The position numbers and the translations under genes are program-made. The notes beneath the pieces were generated by a model. That model saw only the letters and a program-made list of their open reading frames with translations. It had not been told where the DNA came from and made no database searches. Positions 45,117 through 55,803 of a stretch of 64,000 nucleotides of DNA are shown piece by piece. Positions within the stretch are counted from its first letter, which is position 1, and every line of letters starts with the position of its first letter. This DNA comes from CAIWHR01 sp963830485 (GTDB lineage: Bacteria; Pseudomonadota; Gammaproteobacteria; Burkholderiales; Casimicrobiaceae), in the NCBI GenBank assembly GCA_963830485.1, contig CAWHNE010000029.1:310001-374000 (forward strand). The letters are read 5' to 3'.

Positions 45117-45663
45117 ATGCCGCAGGATGCGAACCGCCTCGTGTGGATCGACCTCGAGATGACGGGGTTGAAGCCCGACACCGACCGGATCATCGAGGTC
45201 GCGTTGGTCGTCACCGACGGCGATCTCGCGACGGTCGCCGAGGCGCCGGTCTGGGCGGTGCGCCAGGACGACGCGAGCGCTCGACGCGATGGACGCGTGG
45301 AACAAGGGCACGCACGGCCGCTCGGGGCTCATCGACCGCGTGAAGGCGTCGCCGGTCGCCGAAGCCGACGTCGAGGCGGCGGCGCTCGCGTTCCTGCGCG
45401 AGCACGTGCCGGCGAAGGCCTCGCCGATGTGCGGCAACTCGATTTGCCAGGACCGGCGCTTCCTCGCGCGCTGGATGCCAACGCTCGAGGACTACTTCCA
45501 CTACCGCAACCTCGACGTCTCGACGCTGAAGGAGCTCGCGCGGCGATGGAAGCCGGACCTGATGAAGGGCGTGCCGAAGGAAGGCAAGCACGAGGCGCTG
45601 GCCGACGTCTACGAGTCGATCGCGGAGCTCCGCTACTATCGCGCGAACTTCTTGCGCCTCTGA
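45117..45663 (+). CDS. orn: Oligoribonuclease (one frameshift)
   Basis: DEDDh 3'-5' exonuclease that finishes RNA decay by degrading dinucleotides; 181 residues after correction. The catalytic residues are in LVWIDLEMTGLKPDTDRIIE (D/E), MCGNSICQDRRFLARWMP and KHEALADVYESIAELRYY (H, D). One extra base near 45283 separates VWAVRQDDA from LDAMDAWNKGTHG. Orn is usually needed for growth, so the break is probably a sequence error. It faces away from the M48 protease gene. Confidence 0.93.
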
Positions 45664-45679
45664 GTCGCGCGCACTCGCG

Positions 45680-46336
45680 TTACCGCTTGCGCGCCAGCAT
45701 CACGCCGTCGCCGATCGTCAGCAGGCACGCGTCGACCCGCGGGTCGACGGCGATCTTCGCATTCAGCGCGCGCAGCGCGCGGGTGCTCTCGTCGGTCGCC
45801 GCGGGATCGGCGACCTTGCCGTTCCACAGCATGTTGTCGAGCGCGATCAGCCCGCCCACACGGAGGAGGTCGAGGCATGCCTCGTAGTACGCGTCGTACG
45901 ACGTCTTGTCGGCATCGACGAACGCGAGGTCGAACGCGCCAGCACCATGCTCCCGCCGCAGTTTTGCGAGCGTGTCCTGCGCGGGGCCGAGCCGGAGGTC
46001 GATCCGATCGGCGACGCCGGCCTCCGCCCAGTAGCGGCGGCCGATCGCGGTCCACTCGGCGCTGACGTCGCACGCGACGAGAAGGCCGTCGGCCGGCAGC
46101 GCGATGGCCACCGCGAGCGCGCTGTAGCCGGTGAACGTGCCGATTTCGAGCGCACGGCGCGCGCCGATCGAGCGCGCGAGGAGCGCGAGGAGCGCGCCAA
46201 GGTCCGCGCCGATCTGCATGCCTGCCTCGGGCAGCCGCGCCGTTTCGGCACGCAGCCGTCGCTGGAGCGGCGTGTCGTGCGCGATCGTCTCGCAGACGTA
46301 GGTCTCGACGGCATCGGGCAACAGCGAACGCTTCAT
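45680..46336 (-). CDS. SAM-dependent O-methyltransferase, class I metal-dependent
   Basis: A 218-residue methyltransferase of the caffeoyl-CoA/catechol type. The SAM-binding motif is ALEIGTFTGYSALAVAIAL; metal ligands are in FVDADKTSYDAYYEACLD and ALDNMLWNGKV. QIGADLGALLALLARSIGA precedes the SAM loop as in this family. It would methylate a catechol-like hydroxyl; the substrate is unknown. It converges with orn with 16 bases between. Confidence 0.9.
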   Translation of the reverse strand: MKRSLLPDAVETYVCETIAHDTPLQRRLRAETARLPEAGMQIGADLGALLALLARSIGARRALEIGTFTGYSALAVAIALPADGLLVACDVSAEWTAIGRRYWAEAGVADRIDLRLGPAQDTLAKLRREHGAGAFDLAFVDADKTSYDAYYEACLDLLRVGGLIALDNMLWNGKVADPAATDESTRALRALNAKIAVDPRVDACLLTIGDGVMLARKR

Positions 46337-46427
46337 GACGCTTCTCCGGCAGGATCGCGAGCACGCCGGGCGTGGCGCGGGACGAGAAGTATGGACCCGA
46401 TCGCGGGTGCCCCGCATAATGCTTCGA

Positions 46428-46997
46428 ATGAAATTCTGCAGCCACTGCGGATCGGACCGGGTCGCGCTCGGCGTCCCCGCGGGCGACCACGTGCCGCGCT
46501 TCGTCTGCGCCGAGTGCGGCACCGTCCACTACCAGAATCCGAAGCTCGTCGTCGGCTGCCTCCCCGAATGGGAGGATCGAGTGCTCCTGTGCCGGCGCGC
46601 GATCGAGCCGCGACACGGCCTGTGGACGTTGCCCGCCGGCTTTCTCGAGAACAACGAGACGATCCACGCGGGTGCCGCGCGGGAGACGCTCGAGGAAGCG
46701 CGCGCGCGCGTCGAGATCGGCGCGCTCTACACGATGATCAGCCTCCCGCAGATCAGCCAGGTCTACGTGATCTTCCGCGCGCGGCTGCTCGACCTCGACT
46801 TCGGCCCCGGCCCCGAAAGCCTCGAGGTTCGCCTGTTCCACGAGGACGAGATTCCGTGGGAGCAGATCGCGTTCCGCACGATCGGCCGGACGCTGCGCAA
46901 CTTCTTCCTCGATCGGAAGCAGGGTACGTTTCCGACGCGCGTCAGCACGCTCGAGCGGCGCGCGGCGCGGACCCTCGCTGCGTTCGCGCCCCAATGA
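46428..46997 (+). CDS. NUDIX hydrolase with N-terminal zinc ribbon
   Basis: A 189-residue hydrolase of nucleoside-diphosphate-linked compounds. The N-terminal zinc ribbon has CSHCG and CAECG, as in NudC-type and related enzymes; the NUDIX box is GFLENNETIHAGAARETLEEARARVEI in parts, with the REtxEE core RETLEEA. The last third (FHEDEIPWEQIAFRTIGRTL) is typical of a subgroup acting on ADP-ribose-like or nucleotide substrates. The ATG at 46428 is preferred; one at 46419 is also possible. Confidence 0.88.
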   Translation: MKFCSHCGSDRVALGVPAGDHVPRFVCAECGTVHYQNPKLVVGCLPEWEDRVLLCRRAIEPRHGLWTLPAGFLENNETIHAGAARETLEEARARVEIGALYTMISLPQISQVYVIFRARLLDLDFGPGPESLEVRLFHEDEIPWEQIAFRTIGRTLRNFFLDRKQGTFPTRVSTLERRAARTLAAFAPQ

Positions 46998-47111
46998 GCG
47001 TCGCCCCGATCCCGCCCGAGGACGCCCGTTTCGGGTAGACTTTTCCCACAACCGGGATGCCTCGTGTGCAGGACGCCCGGGCAAGCCCGATAATCAAGCC
47101 TGGAGGAATCG

Positions 47112-48083
47112 ATGAAGACCGACCGTCGTGCGCTCGCGTGGATCGCCACCGCGATCGCGCTCTCGCTTTCGCCGCTTCTCGCCGCGCAACAACCCGCGCG
47201 GATCTCGATCACGACCGGCGGCACGGGCGGCGTTTACTACCCGATGGGGGGCGGCATGGCCAACGTGCTGTCGAAGCACGTCCCCGGCCTGCAGGCGACG
47301 GCCGAGGTCACCGGCGGCTCGGTCGACAACCTGAAGCTGATCAACGCGGGCAAGGCCGAGGTGGGCTTTTCGATGGCGGACGCCGCGTGGGAGGCGACGC
47401 AGGGTGTCGACAAGTTCAAGGACAACAAGGTCAATGCGCGCACGCTGATGGTCCTGTATCCGAACAAGATGCACGTGGTGACAATCGAGGGCTCCGGCAT
47501 CGCCAAGCTCACGGACCTCAAGGGCAAGCGCGTGTCGACCGGCTCGGCCGGCAGCGGCACCGAGATCATGGCGCTGCGCGTGCTGGAGGCGGCGGGCCTC
47601 GATGCGAAGAAGGACATGAAGCAGGAACGGCTCGGCGCGGCCGAGTCGGTCAACGCGATGAAGGACCGCAAGATCGACGCGTTTTTCTGGGTCGGCGGTG
47701 TGCCGACGGCCGCGGTCACCGATCTCGCCGCCACGCCCGGGATCAAGATCAAGCTGATCGATCACGGCGAGGTGGTCGACGCGATGAACAAGAAGTACGG
47801 ACCGCTCTACGTCAAGAGCACGATTCCCGCCGGCAGCTACGCCGGGCAGGACAAGGCGAACGAAGAGGTCGACGTCTGGAACATCCTCGTCACGAACGAC
47901 AAGATGAGCGACCAGATGGCCTACAACATCGTGAAGACGCTGTTCGAGAAGAAGCCCGAGCTCGTCGCCGTGCACAAGGAGGCCGAGAATATCGACCTCA
48001 AGAGCCAGGCCGCCGGCTCGCCGATTCCGTTCCATCCGGGCGCAAAGAAGTACCTGGAGGAGAAGGGCGTCAAGGTCAACTGA
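47112..48083 (+). CDS. TAXI-family TRAP transporter solute-binding protein
   Basis: A 323-residue periplasmic binding protein. A signal peptide (AWIATAIALSLSPLLAA) precedes ISITTGGTGGVYYPMGGGMA, the defining TAXI motif, then GSVDNLKLINAGKAEVGFSM and KRVSTGSAGSGTEIMALRVL. It delivers substrate, often glutamate- or C4-acid-like, to the fused membrane subunit encoded 90 bases downstream. A ggagg site precedes the ATG. Confidence 0.93.
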   Translation: MKTDRRALAWIATAIALSLSPLLAAQQPARISITTGGTGGVYYPMGGGMANVLSKHVPGLQATAEVTGGSVDNLKLINAGKAEVGFSMADAAWEATQGVDKFKDNKVNARTLMVLYPNKMHVVTIEGSGIAKLTDLKGKRVSTGSAGSGTEIMALRVLEAAGLDAKKDMKQERLGAAESVNAMKDRKIDAFFWVGGVPTAAVTDLAATPGIKIKLIDHGEVVDAMNKKYGPLYVKSTIPAGSYAGQDKANEEVDVWNILVTNDKMSDQMAYNIVKTLFEKKPELVAVHKEAENIDLKSQAAGSPIPFHPGAKKYLEEKGVKVN

Positions 48084-48173
48084 CGTTCGGCCGGCCCCGC
48101 TTCGCGGCCGAAGCGGGCGGAAGGCGCGCGGCTGGCGCGCGTACCTCGGAGCGGGGGAGAACGAGGAGGAGCC

Positions 48174-50129
48174 GTGGCGACAGAGACGCCCGCGTCCGCG
48201 GTCAGCGAGGAGCGGCTGCGCAAGGCGGTCGAGTACATCGAGGAAGACGAAGGCGCGACGAGCCGCTATCGCGGCTGGCTCGCGCAGCTCGCGACGGTGC
48301 TGCTCGTCGGCATGTCGCTCTTCCACCTCTACGCCGCGGTCGACATCGTTCCCGCGCAGGTGCTGCGGCCGGTTCACGTCGGATGGGTGCTGCTGCTCGT
48401 CTTCCTGCTCTTTCCGGTCGCGCGCCGCTTTCGCAACCGGCTCATGTGGTGGGACGTCGTGCTCGCGTCGGCCGCGGTCGCCACGATCGTCTACCTGCTC
48501 CAGGGTGGCGACGACTTCTGGGACCGCAACACGCTGCCCGACCGCTGGGACGTGATCTTCGGCGCGACGTTCGTCGTGCTCGTGCTCGAGGCGGTGCGGC
48601 GCACGTCCGGCTGGATCATGCTGTTCGTGATCACGCTCTTCCTCGCCTACGGATTCCTCGGACCGTGGCTGCCGGGCCAGTGGACGCACCGCGGCTACGA
48701 CGTGCCGAGCCTCACCGGCTTCCTGTACCAGACGCTCGAGGGGATCTTCGGCACCGCGGTCGACGTCTCGTCGTCGCTCATCATCCTGTTCACGATCTTC
48801 GGCGCGTTCCTGCAGCACGCGGGAGCGGGCAAGTTCTTCCTCGACTGGAGCTTCGCCGCGATGGGCGGCAAGCACAGCGGGGCCGGGCGCACCGTGGTGC
48901 TCGCGTCGTTCCTGCTGGGCGGGCCGTCCGGCTCCGGCGTCGCGACCACGGTGACGATCGGCTCGGTGGCCTGGCCGATGCTCGAGCGCGCCGGTTACGC
49001 GAAGGACGCGGCCGGAGGACTGCTGGCAGCGGGCGGGCTCGGCGCGATCATCTCGCCGCCGGTGCTGGGCGCCGCGGCGTTCCTGATCGCGGAATTCCTG
49101 AAGATCAGCTACCTCGACGTGCTGCTGATGGCGACAGTCCCGACGATCCTTTACTACCTGTCGCTGTTCCTGATGGTCGAGCTCGACACCCGCAAGTTCG
49201 GAATGGCGGCCGTGGCGGCCCCCGTCGAATTGCAGCTGGGCGCGCTGACGCGCAGGTACTGGTATCACTTCATCTCGCTCGTGTCGATCGTCGTCTTCAT
49301 GGTCTGGGGCTTCTCGCCGACGCTGTCGGTGTTCTGGGCGACCGTCGTCACGTTCGCCGCGTCGTTCCTGCGTCGCGACACGGCAATGGGCGTGCGGAAG
49401 CTGATCGACGCGCTGCGCGACGGCTCGGGGCAGGTGCTGAACGTCGCGGCGACCTGCGCGGCCGCCGGCATCATCGTCGGCGTCGTCGCGAAGACGGGGC
49501 TCGGGCTCAAGTTCAGCGCGATCGTCATCGCCTACGCCGGTGGCAGCCTGTTCCTCACGGCGGTGTACACGGCGCTCATCGTCTGGGTCATCGGCCTCGC
49601 CGTTCCGGTGACCGCAAGCTACATCATCTGTGCGGTGATCGCGGCGCCCGCGCTGATCAAGCTCGGCGTGCCCGACTTCGCCGCGCACATGTTCATCTTC
49701 TACTACGCGGTGCTCTCCGAGGTGTCGCCGCCGACCGCGCTCTCGCCGTTCGCCGCGGCGGCGATCACCGGCGGCAACCCGTACCGCACGACGCTGCAGT
49801 CCTGGAAATACACGCTGCCGGCATTCGTCGTGCCGTTCGTGTTCGTGCTCGATCCGGCCGGCGTGGGCCTGCTGCTCAAGGCGCCGCCGCAGGGGTCGTG
49901 GCTCGAGACCTTGTGGATCGCGGTTACAGCCTGCGTGGGCATCGCCGCGCTCGCGGCCGGCACGCAGAAATGGCTGCTGCGCGCATTGGGCCAGGTCGAG
50001 CGATGGCTGCTGATCGCGTGCGGGCTCCTGCTGATCTATCCGGCGCCGGCGGCCGACCTGATCGGCCTCGCCGGGGTTGCGACCATGACGGCGTTGCAAT
50101 GGCTCGCGCGGCGCCGCGTCGCGCTATAG
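48174..50129 (+). CDS. TRAP transporter fused permease (4TM + 12TM)
   Basis: A 651-residue integral membrane protein in which the small (DctQ-like) and large (DctM-like) TRAP subunits are joined, as usual for TAXI-type systems. The GTG start follows gaggaggag. GLAVPVTASYIICAVIAAPA, SEVSPPTALSPFAAAAITGG and LGGLGAIISPPVLGAAAFLI-like segments are typical of the large subunit. With the TAXI protein it forms an ion-driven importer; the substrate is not known. The frame is intact. Confidence 0.93.
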   Translation: MATETPASAVSEERLRKAVEYIEEDEGATSRYRGWLAQLATVLLVGMSLFHLYAAVDIVPAQVLRPVHVGWVLLLVFLLFPVARRFRNRLMWWDVVLASAAVATIVYLLQGGDDFWDRNTLPDRWDVIFGATFVVLVLEAVRRTSGWIMLFVITLFLAYGFLGPWLPGQWTHRGYDVPSLTGFLYQTLEGIFGTAVDVSSSLIILFTIFGAFLQHAGAGKFFLDWSFAAMGGKHSGAGRTVVLASFLLGGPSGSGVATTVTIGSVAWPMLERAGYAKDAAGGLLAAGGLGAIISPPVLGAAAFLIAEFLKISYLDVLLMATVPTILYYLSLFLMVELDTRKFGMAAVAAPVELQLGALTRRYWYHFISLVSIVVFMVWGFSPTLSVFWATVVTFAASFLRRDTAMGVRKLIDALRDGSGQVLNVAATCAAAGIIVGVVAKTGLGLKFSAIVIAYAGGSLFLTAVYTALIVWVIGLAVPVTASYIICAVIAAPALIKLGVPDFAAHMFIFYYAVLSEVSPPTALSPFAAAAITGGNPYRTTLQSWKYTLPAFVVPFVFVLDPAGVGLLLKAPPQGSWLETLWIAVTACVGIAALAAGTQKWLLRALGQVERWLLIACGLLLIYPAPAADLIGLAGVATMTALQWLARRRVAL

Positions 50130-50155
50130 CCGCCTCGCGCCGCGACGGAGGAACC

Positions 50156-50582
50156 ATGCGCAAGCTCGACCTGCTGCTCGAGCAATACGGCGAAACGCAC
50201 CAGAATCCGGTCAACAAGGCGATCCACTGGGTGTGCGTGCCGCTCATCATGTGGAGCGCGCTCGCGGCGCTGTGGGTCGCCTCGCCGCTCGCGGTCTACG
50301 CGCTGATCGCGTTTTCCGTCGTCTACTACGCGCTCATGTCGCTGCCGCTCGCGATCGGCATGCTGGCACTCGCCGCGCTGATGATCGCGCCGCTGCCGCT
50401 CGTCGGCCCCCGGCTGCTATGGATCGCGATCGCGGTGTTCGTGTTGGCCTGGATCGGGCAGTTCATCGGCCACGCGATCGAGGGCCGGAAGCCCAAGTTC
50501 CTGCAGGACCTGCAGTTCCTGCTGATCGGGCCCGGCGTGGCTCCTGCAGTTCGTCTATCGCGCGGTGGGCATCCGCTACTGA
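50156..50582 (+). CDS. Mpo1-like/DUF962 membrane protein (frameshift near end)
   Basis: A small membrane protein of about 141 residues. It begins MRKLDLLLEQYGETHQNPVN and continues KAIHWVCVPLIMWSALAALW, the conserved His-containing region of Mpo1/YGL010w-like proteins; the yeast relative is an Fe-dependent dioxygenase acting on 2-hydroxy fatty acids. Helical segments fill the middle, and EGRKPKFLQDLQFLLIGP leads to the last helix, broken by one extra base near 50532. Its 3' end meets the ilvA 3' end. Function in bacteria is not established. Confidence 0.82.
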
Positions 50583-51789
50583 TCCGCAATCGGCTGAGGC
50601 CCGCCGCGCCGAGCGCGTCGTGCAGCCGGCGCACGTGGTCGTGACCGGTCGTCTCCACGTCGCAGACGACGCGCACCGCGGAAAGGTCGGGGCCGGAGAA
50701 CGCGCGGTCGTGGACGATCTCGCGGATCGACGCGCCGGTCGACGCGATGAGCTCGGCCAGCCGCGCGAGGCCGCCCGGCCGGTCGCTGATGGTCACGGTG
50801 AAGCGCGCGAGGCGCCCGTCGGCAACGAGCCCGACCTCGATCACGCGGCCCAGCATCGTCGAGTCGATGTTGCCGCCCGCAAGCACCAGCACGACGCGCT
50901 TGCCCTCGCAACGCGTCGAGCTTGCCGGCGATGAACGCTGCCAGCGGCGCCGCGCCCGCGCCTTCGACGACGCTCTTCTCGAGCTCGGTCAAGCGCAGGA
51001 TCGCGAGCGCGATCGACGCCTCGTCCACGGTGACCACGCGGTCGACGACGCGACGGACGATCTCGAATGGCGTTGCGCCAAGCCTTGCGACGGCGAGACC
51101 ATCCGCCAGGTCGAGCCGAGCGGCACCGTCTTCGGGTCCGCCGAGATCGAGCGCCGCGCGTGAGGCATGCCGCCGCCTCGGGCTCGACTCCAATGACCTC
51201 GACCTGCGGCGCCTTGGCCTTGACGACCGTGCCGATGCCCGCGATGAGTCCGCCGCCGCCGACCGGCACGACGATGGCCTCGACCTCCGGTGTCTGCTCG
51301 AGGATCTCGAGGGCGATCGTGCCCTGGCCCGCGATCACGTTCGCATTGTCGAACGGGTGGATGAACGTGAGCCCTTCGCGCTCCGCGAGCTCGCCCGCGT
51401 GCGCGCGCGCCTCGGTCAGGTCCGCGCCATGGAGCACGACGGTCGCGCCGAACTGGCGACAGTTCGTGACCTTGATCAGCGCGGCGAATTTCGGCATCAC
51501 GACGGTGACGGGAATGCCGAGCAGCCGGCCGTGGTAGGCGATGCCCTGCGCGTGGTTGCCGGCGGAGGCCGCGATCACGCCGCGCTTGCGCTGCTCGGGC
51601 GTGAGGAGCAGCAGCGCGTTGCGCGCGCCGCGCTCCTTGAAGCTGCCGGTGCGCTGCAGGTAGTCGAGCTTGCAGTAGATCTGCGCGCCGGTGAGATGCG
51701 ACAGCGGGATCGACGGCGACGCATGGCGACAGGTAGACGCCGTCGGCGATCCGCGCGCGGGCGGCTTCGATGTCGGCGAGCGTGATCAT
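50576..51789 (-). CDS. ilvA: Threonine ammonia-lyase with C-terminal ACT domain (several frameshifts)
   Basis: PLP enzyme that turns threonine into 2-oxobutyrate, about 403 residues after correction. Seen are TGSFKERGARNALL (PLP lysine, in the corrected frame), IAASAGNHAQGIAYHG, VVPVGGGGLIAGIGTVVKA and VLVLAGGNIDSTMLGRV, then an ACT domain RFTVTISDRPGGLARLAELI for feedback control. Frame changes occur near 51722, 51170, 50905 and close to the end; the stop position is therefore uncertain. It starts 4 bases after the phosphohexomutase stop. Confidence 0.85.
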
Positions 51790-51793
51790 CGCC

Positions 51794-53175
51794 TCAGAAC
51801 GGCAGCGCGATGCCGGGCTTCGCCGCCGTGAGGACGCGCCGGAACTCGCCCTTGATCCGGTCGAGCGCGGCGGTGTCGTCGGCTTCGAAGCGCAGCACGA
51901 TCGACGGCGTCGTGTTCGAGGCGCGCGCGAGGCCGAAGCCGTCCGGATACTCGACCCGCAGCCCGTCGATCCGCACGACGTCGGTCGCACCGGGGAACTT
52001 CGCTTCGGCCGCGAGCTTCGCGACGAGCGCGTGGTGCTCGCCCTCGGCGCAGGCGACGGTGAGCTCCGGCGTCGAGACGGCATCCGGGAGCGCGTCGAGC
52101 ACGGCCGACGGATCGTCGTGCCGCGACAGGATCTCGAGCAGCCGCGCGCCGGCGTAGAGGCCGTCGTCGAAGCCGTACCAGCGCTCGCGGAAGAACGTGT
52201 GGCCGCTCATCTCGCCTGCGAGCGCCGCGCCGACTTCCTTCATCTTCACCTTGATCAGCGAGTGGCCGGTCTTCCACAGGAGCGGCGTGCCGCCGTGGCG
52301 CGCGATCCACGGCTTCAGGTTGCGCGTCGACTTGACGTCGTAGATCACGGTCGCGCCGGGCTCGCGCGCGAGCACGTCGGCGGCGAAGAGCATGAGCTGC
52401 CGGTCCGGGTAGATGATGTGGCCGTCCTTGGTGACGACGCCGAGCCGGTCGCCGTCGCCGTCGAACGCGAAGCCGAGCTCGAGCCCGTCCGCCTTGCACG
52501 CGCGCGATCAGGTCGGCGAGATTCTCGGGCTGCGACGGGTCCGGATGGTGGTGGGGAAACGTCCCGTCGACCTCGCAATACATTTCCGTTACGTCGCAAC
52601 CCAAGCGGCGGAACAGAGTCGGCGCGAACGCTCCGGGGATCGCCGCTGCCGCAGTCGACGGCGATCCGCAACGGCCGCGCGAGCCGGACGTCGCCGACGA
52701 TGCGGTCGAGGTAGGCGGGCGCGATGTCGTGCGTGCGATACGTGCCCGCGCCCGACGCGAACGCACCGGCCTCGATGCGCGTGCGCAGCGCCTGGATGTC
52801 GGCGCCCGACAGCGTCTCGCCGGCGACGACCATCTTGAGCCCGTTGTAGTCGGGCGGGTTGTGGCTGCCGGTCACCATCACGCTGCACTGCGTGCCGAGG
52901 TGATGCGCGGCGAAGTAGCGACATCGGCGTGGCGACCATCCCGACGTCGATGACGTTCGCGCCGGCCGCGCGGATCCCGTCCGCGAGCGCCGCCGCGAGC
53001 GCCGGGCCGGACAGCCGGCCGTCGCGGCCGACGACGAGCGTGTCGCGGCCGCGCTCCCGCGCGAGCGTGCCGAGCGCCTGCCCGACCGCGCGCACGATCG
53101 CCGGCGTCAGCGTCTTGCCGACGATGCCGCGAATGTCGTAGGCCTTGAAGATCTCGGGGGGAGGGTCGTCGTCAT
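51794..53175 (-). CDS. Phosphomannomutase/phosphoglucomutase (several frameshifts)
   Basis: Alpha-D-phosphohexomutase of the AlgC/ManB type, 459 residues after correction. The start EIFKAYDIRGIVGKTLTPAI follows MTTTLPP; the phosphoserine site is VMVTGSHNPPDYNGLKMVV, and sugar recognition is in LAGEMSGHTFFRERWYGFDD. Breaks lie near 53155, 52915, 52650 and 52495. It interconverts 1- and 6-phosphates of glucose or mannose and so could supply glycogen and cell-surface sugar synthesis. Confidence 0.88.
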
Positions 53176-53211
53176 CGGGTCAACGTTGGTTGCGGGGGTG
53201 AATCGCGAAGG

Positions 53212-54210
53212 CTAGCATCCGGCGCGGAAGAACTGGAGCAATCGCTGCGGCAGCCAGGTGAGCCGGCCCGGAAACGGGTCCGACCATGAAGCCGCAGTGG
53301 CCACCCTCCTCGGGCTGCTCGAGCAGGACCTCGCGGCTCACCTCGCCGCGGGCCGGGCAGCGACGCGCGCGGCACGAACGGATCGTTCTTCGCGTTCAGC
53401 ACGAGCGTCGGGAGCGCCACTTGCGCGAGCCATGGCTTGCTGGACGCGCGATGCCAGTAGTCGAGCGTGCCCGCGAAGCCGTGCAGCGGCGCCGTGACCG
53501 CGTCGTCGAATGCGTACATCGAGTAGACGCCGCGCAACGCGCCCCTCGTCGAGAACGTCGGGGAAGCGGCGTGCGATCTCGCGGCTCTTCGGCCTGCAGC
53601 GTCGCGAGGAAGTGCCACGCGTAGATCCGGTTGAAGCCGCGGTCGATGTCGAGGCCGGCGGCGGTGAGGTCGAGCGGCGTCGACACGGCGGCAGCCGACG
53701 CCAGCACGTTCGCCGCGTCGCGGCCGGCGCGCCCGAGCCAGTTGAGGAGCGCGCTGCCGCCGAGCGAGATGCCCGCGGCGTGGATGACGGTGTCCGCCCC
53801 GGCGCGCGCGCGAATGGCCGCGAGCATCGCGCCGATCTCCTCGTGATCGCCGGAGTGGTACGCGCGCGGACGCAGGTTCGGCTCGCCGCCGCAGCCGCGA
53901 AAATGCGGGATGACGCCGCGCCAGCCGAGCTCGCGCGAGCGCGACGCATCAGCGCGCGCGCATAGTGCGAGCGCGAGCTGCCCTCGAGGCCGTGGAACAG
54001 CACGACGAGCGGCGACCGCGGCGCCGCCGTGCGCCGTCGAGCCAGTCGAAGTCCCAGAAATCGCCGTCGGGGGTGGCGACGCGCTCGCGGCGGAAGCGGA
54101 CCGTCGGCAGCGGCACGAACGCGGGCCAGATCGTCTGCGCGTGACCGCCCGCGAGCCAGCGGGGCGCGCGATAGGGCGGCAGCGGCGGCTGCGCCGCCGT
54201 CGGCCGTCAC
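53212..54210 (-). CDS. YheT-like alpha/beta hydrolase (several frameshifts)
   Basis: About 330 residues. The opening PPYRAPRWLAGGHAQTIWPA, the oxyanion region LVVLFHGLEGSSRSHYARAL and the nucleophile strand VIHAAGISLGGSALLNWLG (GxSxGG) define the YheT/ABHD1-3 esterase-like family; TLVLNAKNDPFVP holds the Asp. The end is LPQRLLQFFRAGC. Breaks occur near 54190, 53985, 53900, 53580 and 53370. The GTG start overlaps the CHAD gene stop as GTGA. The physiological substrate is unknown. Confidence 0.8.
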
Positions 54211-55776
54211 CTGCGCGTCCAGAAACGGTCGGTCGCGGCGAAGCGTTGCCATGCGCGTGCGATCTCGGGCTCGAGCGCCGCCACCTGCGCAGCGGCCCAG
54301 CCGCGCACGGCGCCGATCGTCGCCTCGTCGGACTTGTCGCGCGAGACCGGCGGCGAGCCGCGTCGCGGTCACCGCGTCGTGCCAGTGGCCGAGCGCGTCC
54401 TGCAGACGCGACAGCGCCTTACGGTACGCGCGATTGCGCTTGCCGTGGTCCTGCGGCGCGAAGAACTCGGCGGCGTAGCGAAGCTTCTTCGCGGCGACCC
54501 GCACCGCGTGCCGCTCCTCGGGCGTCGCCGTGCTCGAGCGCCGCGCCGCGCTCGACGAGCTTGCCGATGCCGCTTGCGCGAGGAGCCGGTCCGCGAACGC
54601 GCGTGCGGCGACTGGCCCGCTCGTTCACCGCCAATCGCCGGGCGCGCGCAGAGCGCGCCGATCGCCAGCAGCAGCCGCTGGAAGCGCACGCGAACGCACT
54701 GCCTCGCGCGCGGCGCTGCGCGCCGCGCGTCGGTGCGCGGCGATGCTGCGCGCGAGCCGCTTCCAGCCGGCACGCCGCGGCCGGATCCTGCGCGAGCGCC
54801 GCGGCGAGCGGCGGCAACGTCTCGACGACGAGGACGTCCCAGTCCCGCGCCGCGCCGAGGACTCCGGCGAGCCACCGCACTTCCGCAACGAGCGGCGCGA
54901 CGCGCGCGCGGCCCGGCGATCGTCGCGACGAGCGACAGGCACGAGCGCAGCCGCCGCGTGCCGATGCGCATCTGGTGGACCCATTCGGGATCGGCGTCGG
55001 CGACGAGGCCAGCGGCGTTGCCGGCGATCTGCCGCAGCGCACTCCTGCACGATCGCGCGCAGCGCGTCCTCGGCAGGGCCTTCGGGCGCGAACGCGACGG
55101 TATCCCGCGCGCACCGGCGCATGCCCGCCGGCCGCACCGCCATGCACGAGCGCGTAGCCGCGCGCCGCCTTGCTCGTCGTCGCGATCGCGAGCGGCCAGT
55201 CGTCGACGAGCGCGAGCGCGAGGTCGTACGCCGCCGCCGCGGTGCCCCTGGCCGACCTCGATCTCGATTTCCGCGATCGGCAGCCGGCGGCCCGGCGGTC
55301 GGCGGGCGCGGATCGTGCCGACGTCGATCGCGAGCGTCGCCGTCGAGCCGTCCGGAAACGCGAGCGGCAGCGTGCGGCGCACGACGTCGGTCGTGAACAC
55401 CGGCGCGAGCCCGCCATGCTTCTGCGCGTGCGCGAAGAGCTTGTGCCACGGCGTCTCGCCGAGGCGGCGCAGGATCGAGCGCGCGCTGCGCGAGCCGCCA
55501 TTCGTGCTCGTCGTGAGCGTGGAGCGCGCCTCCGGCCGCGGCGAGCGGCGGTCCCTTCACCGTCTGCACGAGCGCGCACCGTCGCGCCGCAGGCGCAGCG
55601 CGACGCCGTGCCTCCTCGAGCGCGAAATCGGGCGTGTCGTAGTACGTGCTGACGACGCGTGCGGTGCGCAGGCGACCGTGCTTCACGGCTGCCACGGCGG
55701 GATGACGCGCGAGCTCGGCGGCGCGGGGAACCGCCGCGCGATCGAGGGCCAGCTTGAGCTCGATTTCGGCGGGCAC
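54207..55776 (-). CDS. CYTH-CHAD domain protein (several frameshifts)
   Basis: About 520 residues. The N-terminal CYTH (triphosphate tunnel) domain begins with the ExExK motif in AEIELKLALD and has VVSTYYDTPDFAL; the C-terminal CHAD domain has VHQMRIGTRRLRSCLSL and RVAAKKLRYAAEFFAP, helical and His/Arg-rich. CYTH domains hydrolyse triphosphates and CHAD binds polyphosphate, so the protein is probably linked with polyphosphate granules. Five or more frame changes are present. A GTG at 55776 is the most likely start. Confidence 0.82.
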
Positions 55777-55803
55777 GGCGAACTTGCCTGCGAGGCGCAG
55801 GCT

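Noticed and set aside
47094..50099. A 1001-codon minus-strand open frame.
   Set aside because: It is the antisense of the TAXI and TRAP permease genes and shows only charged, repetitive composition.
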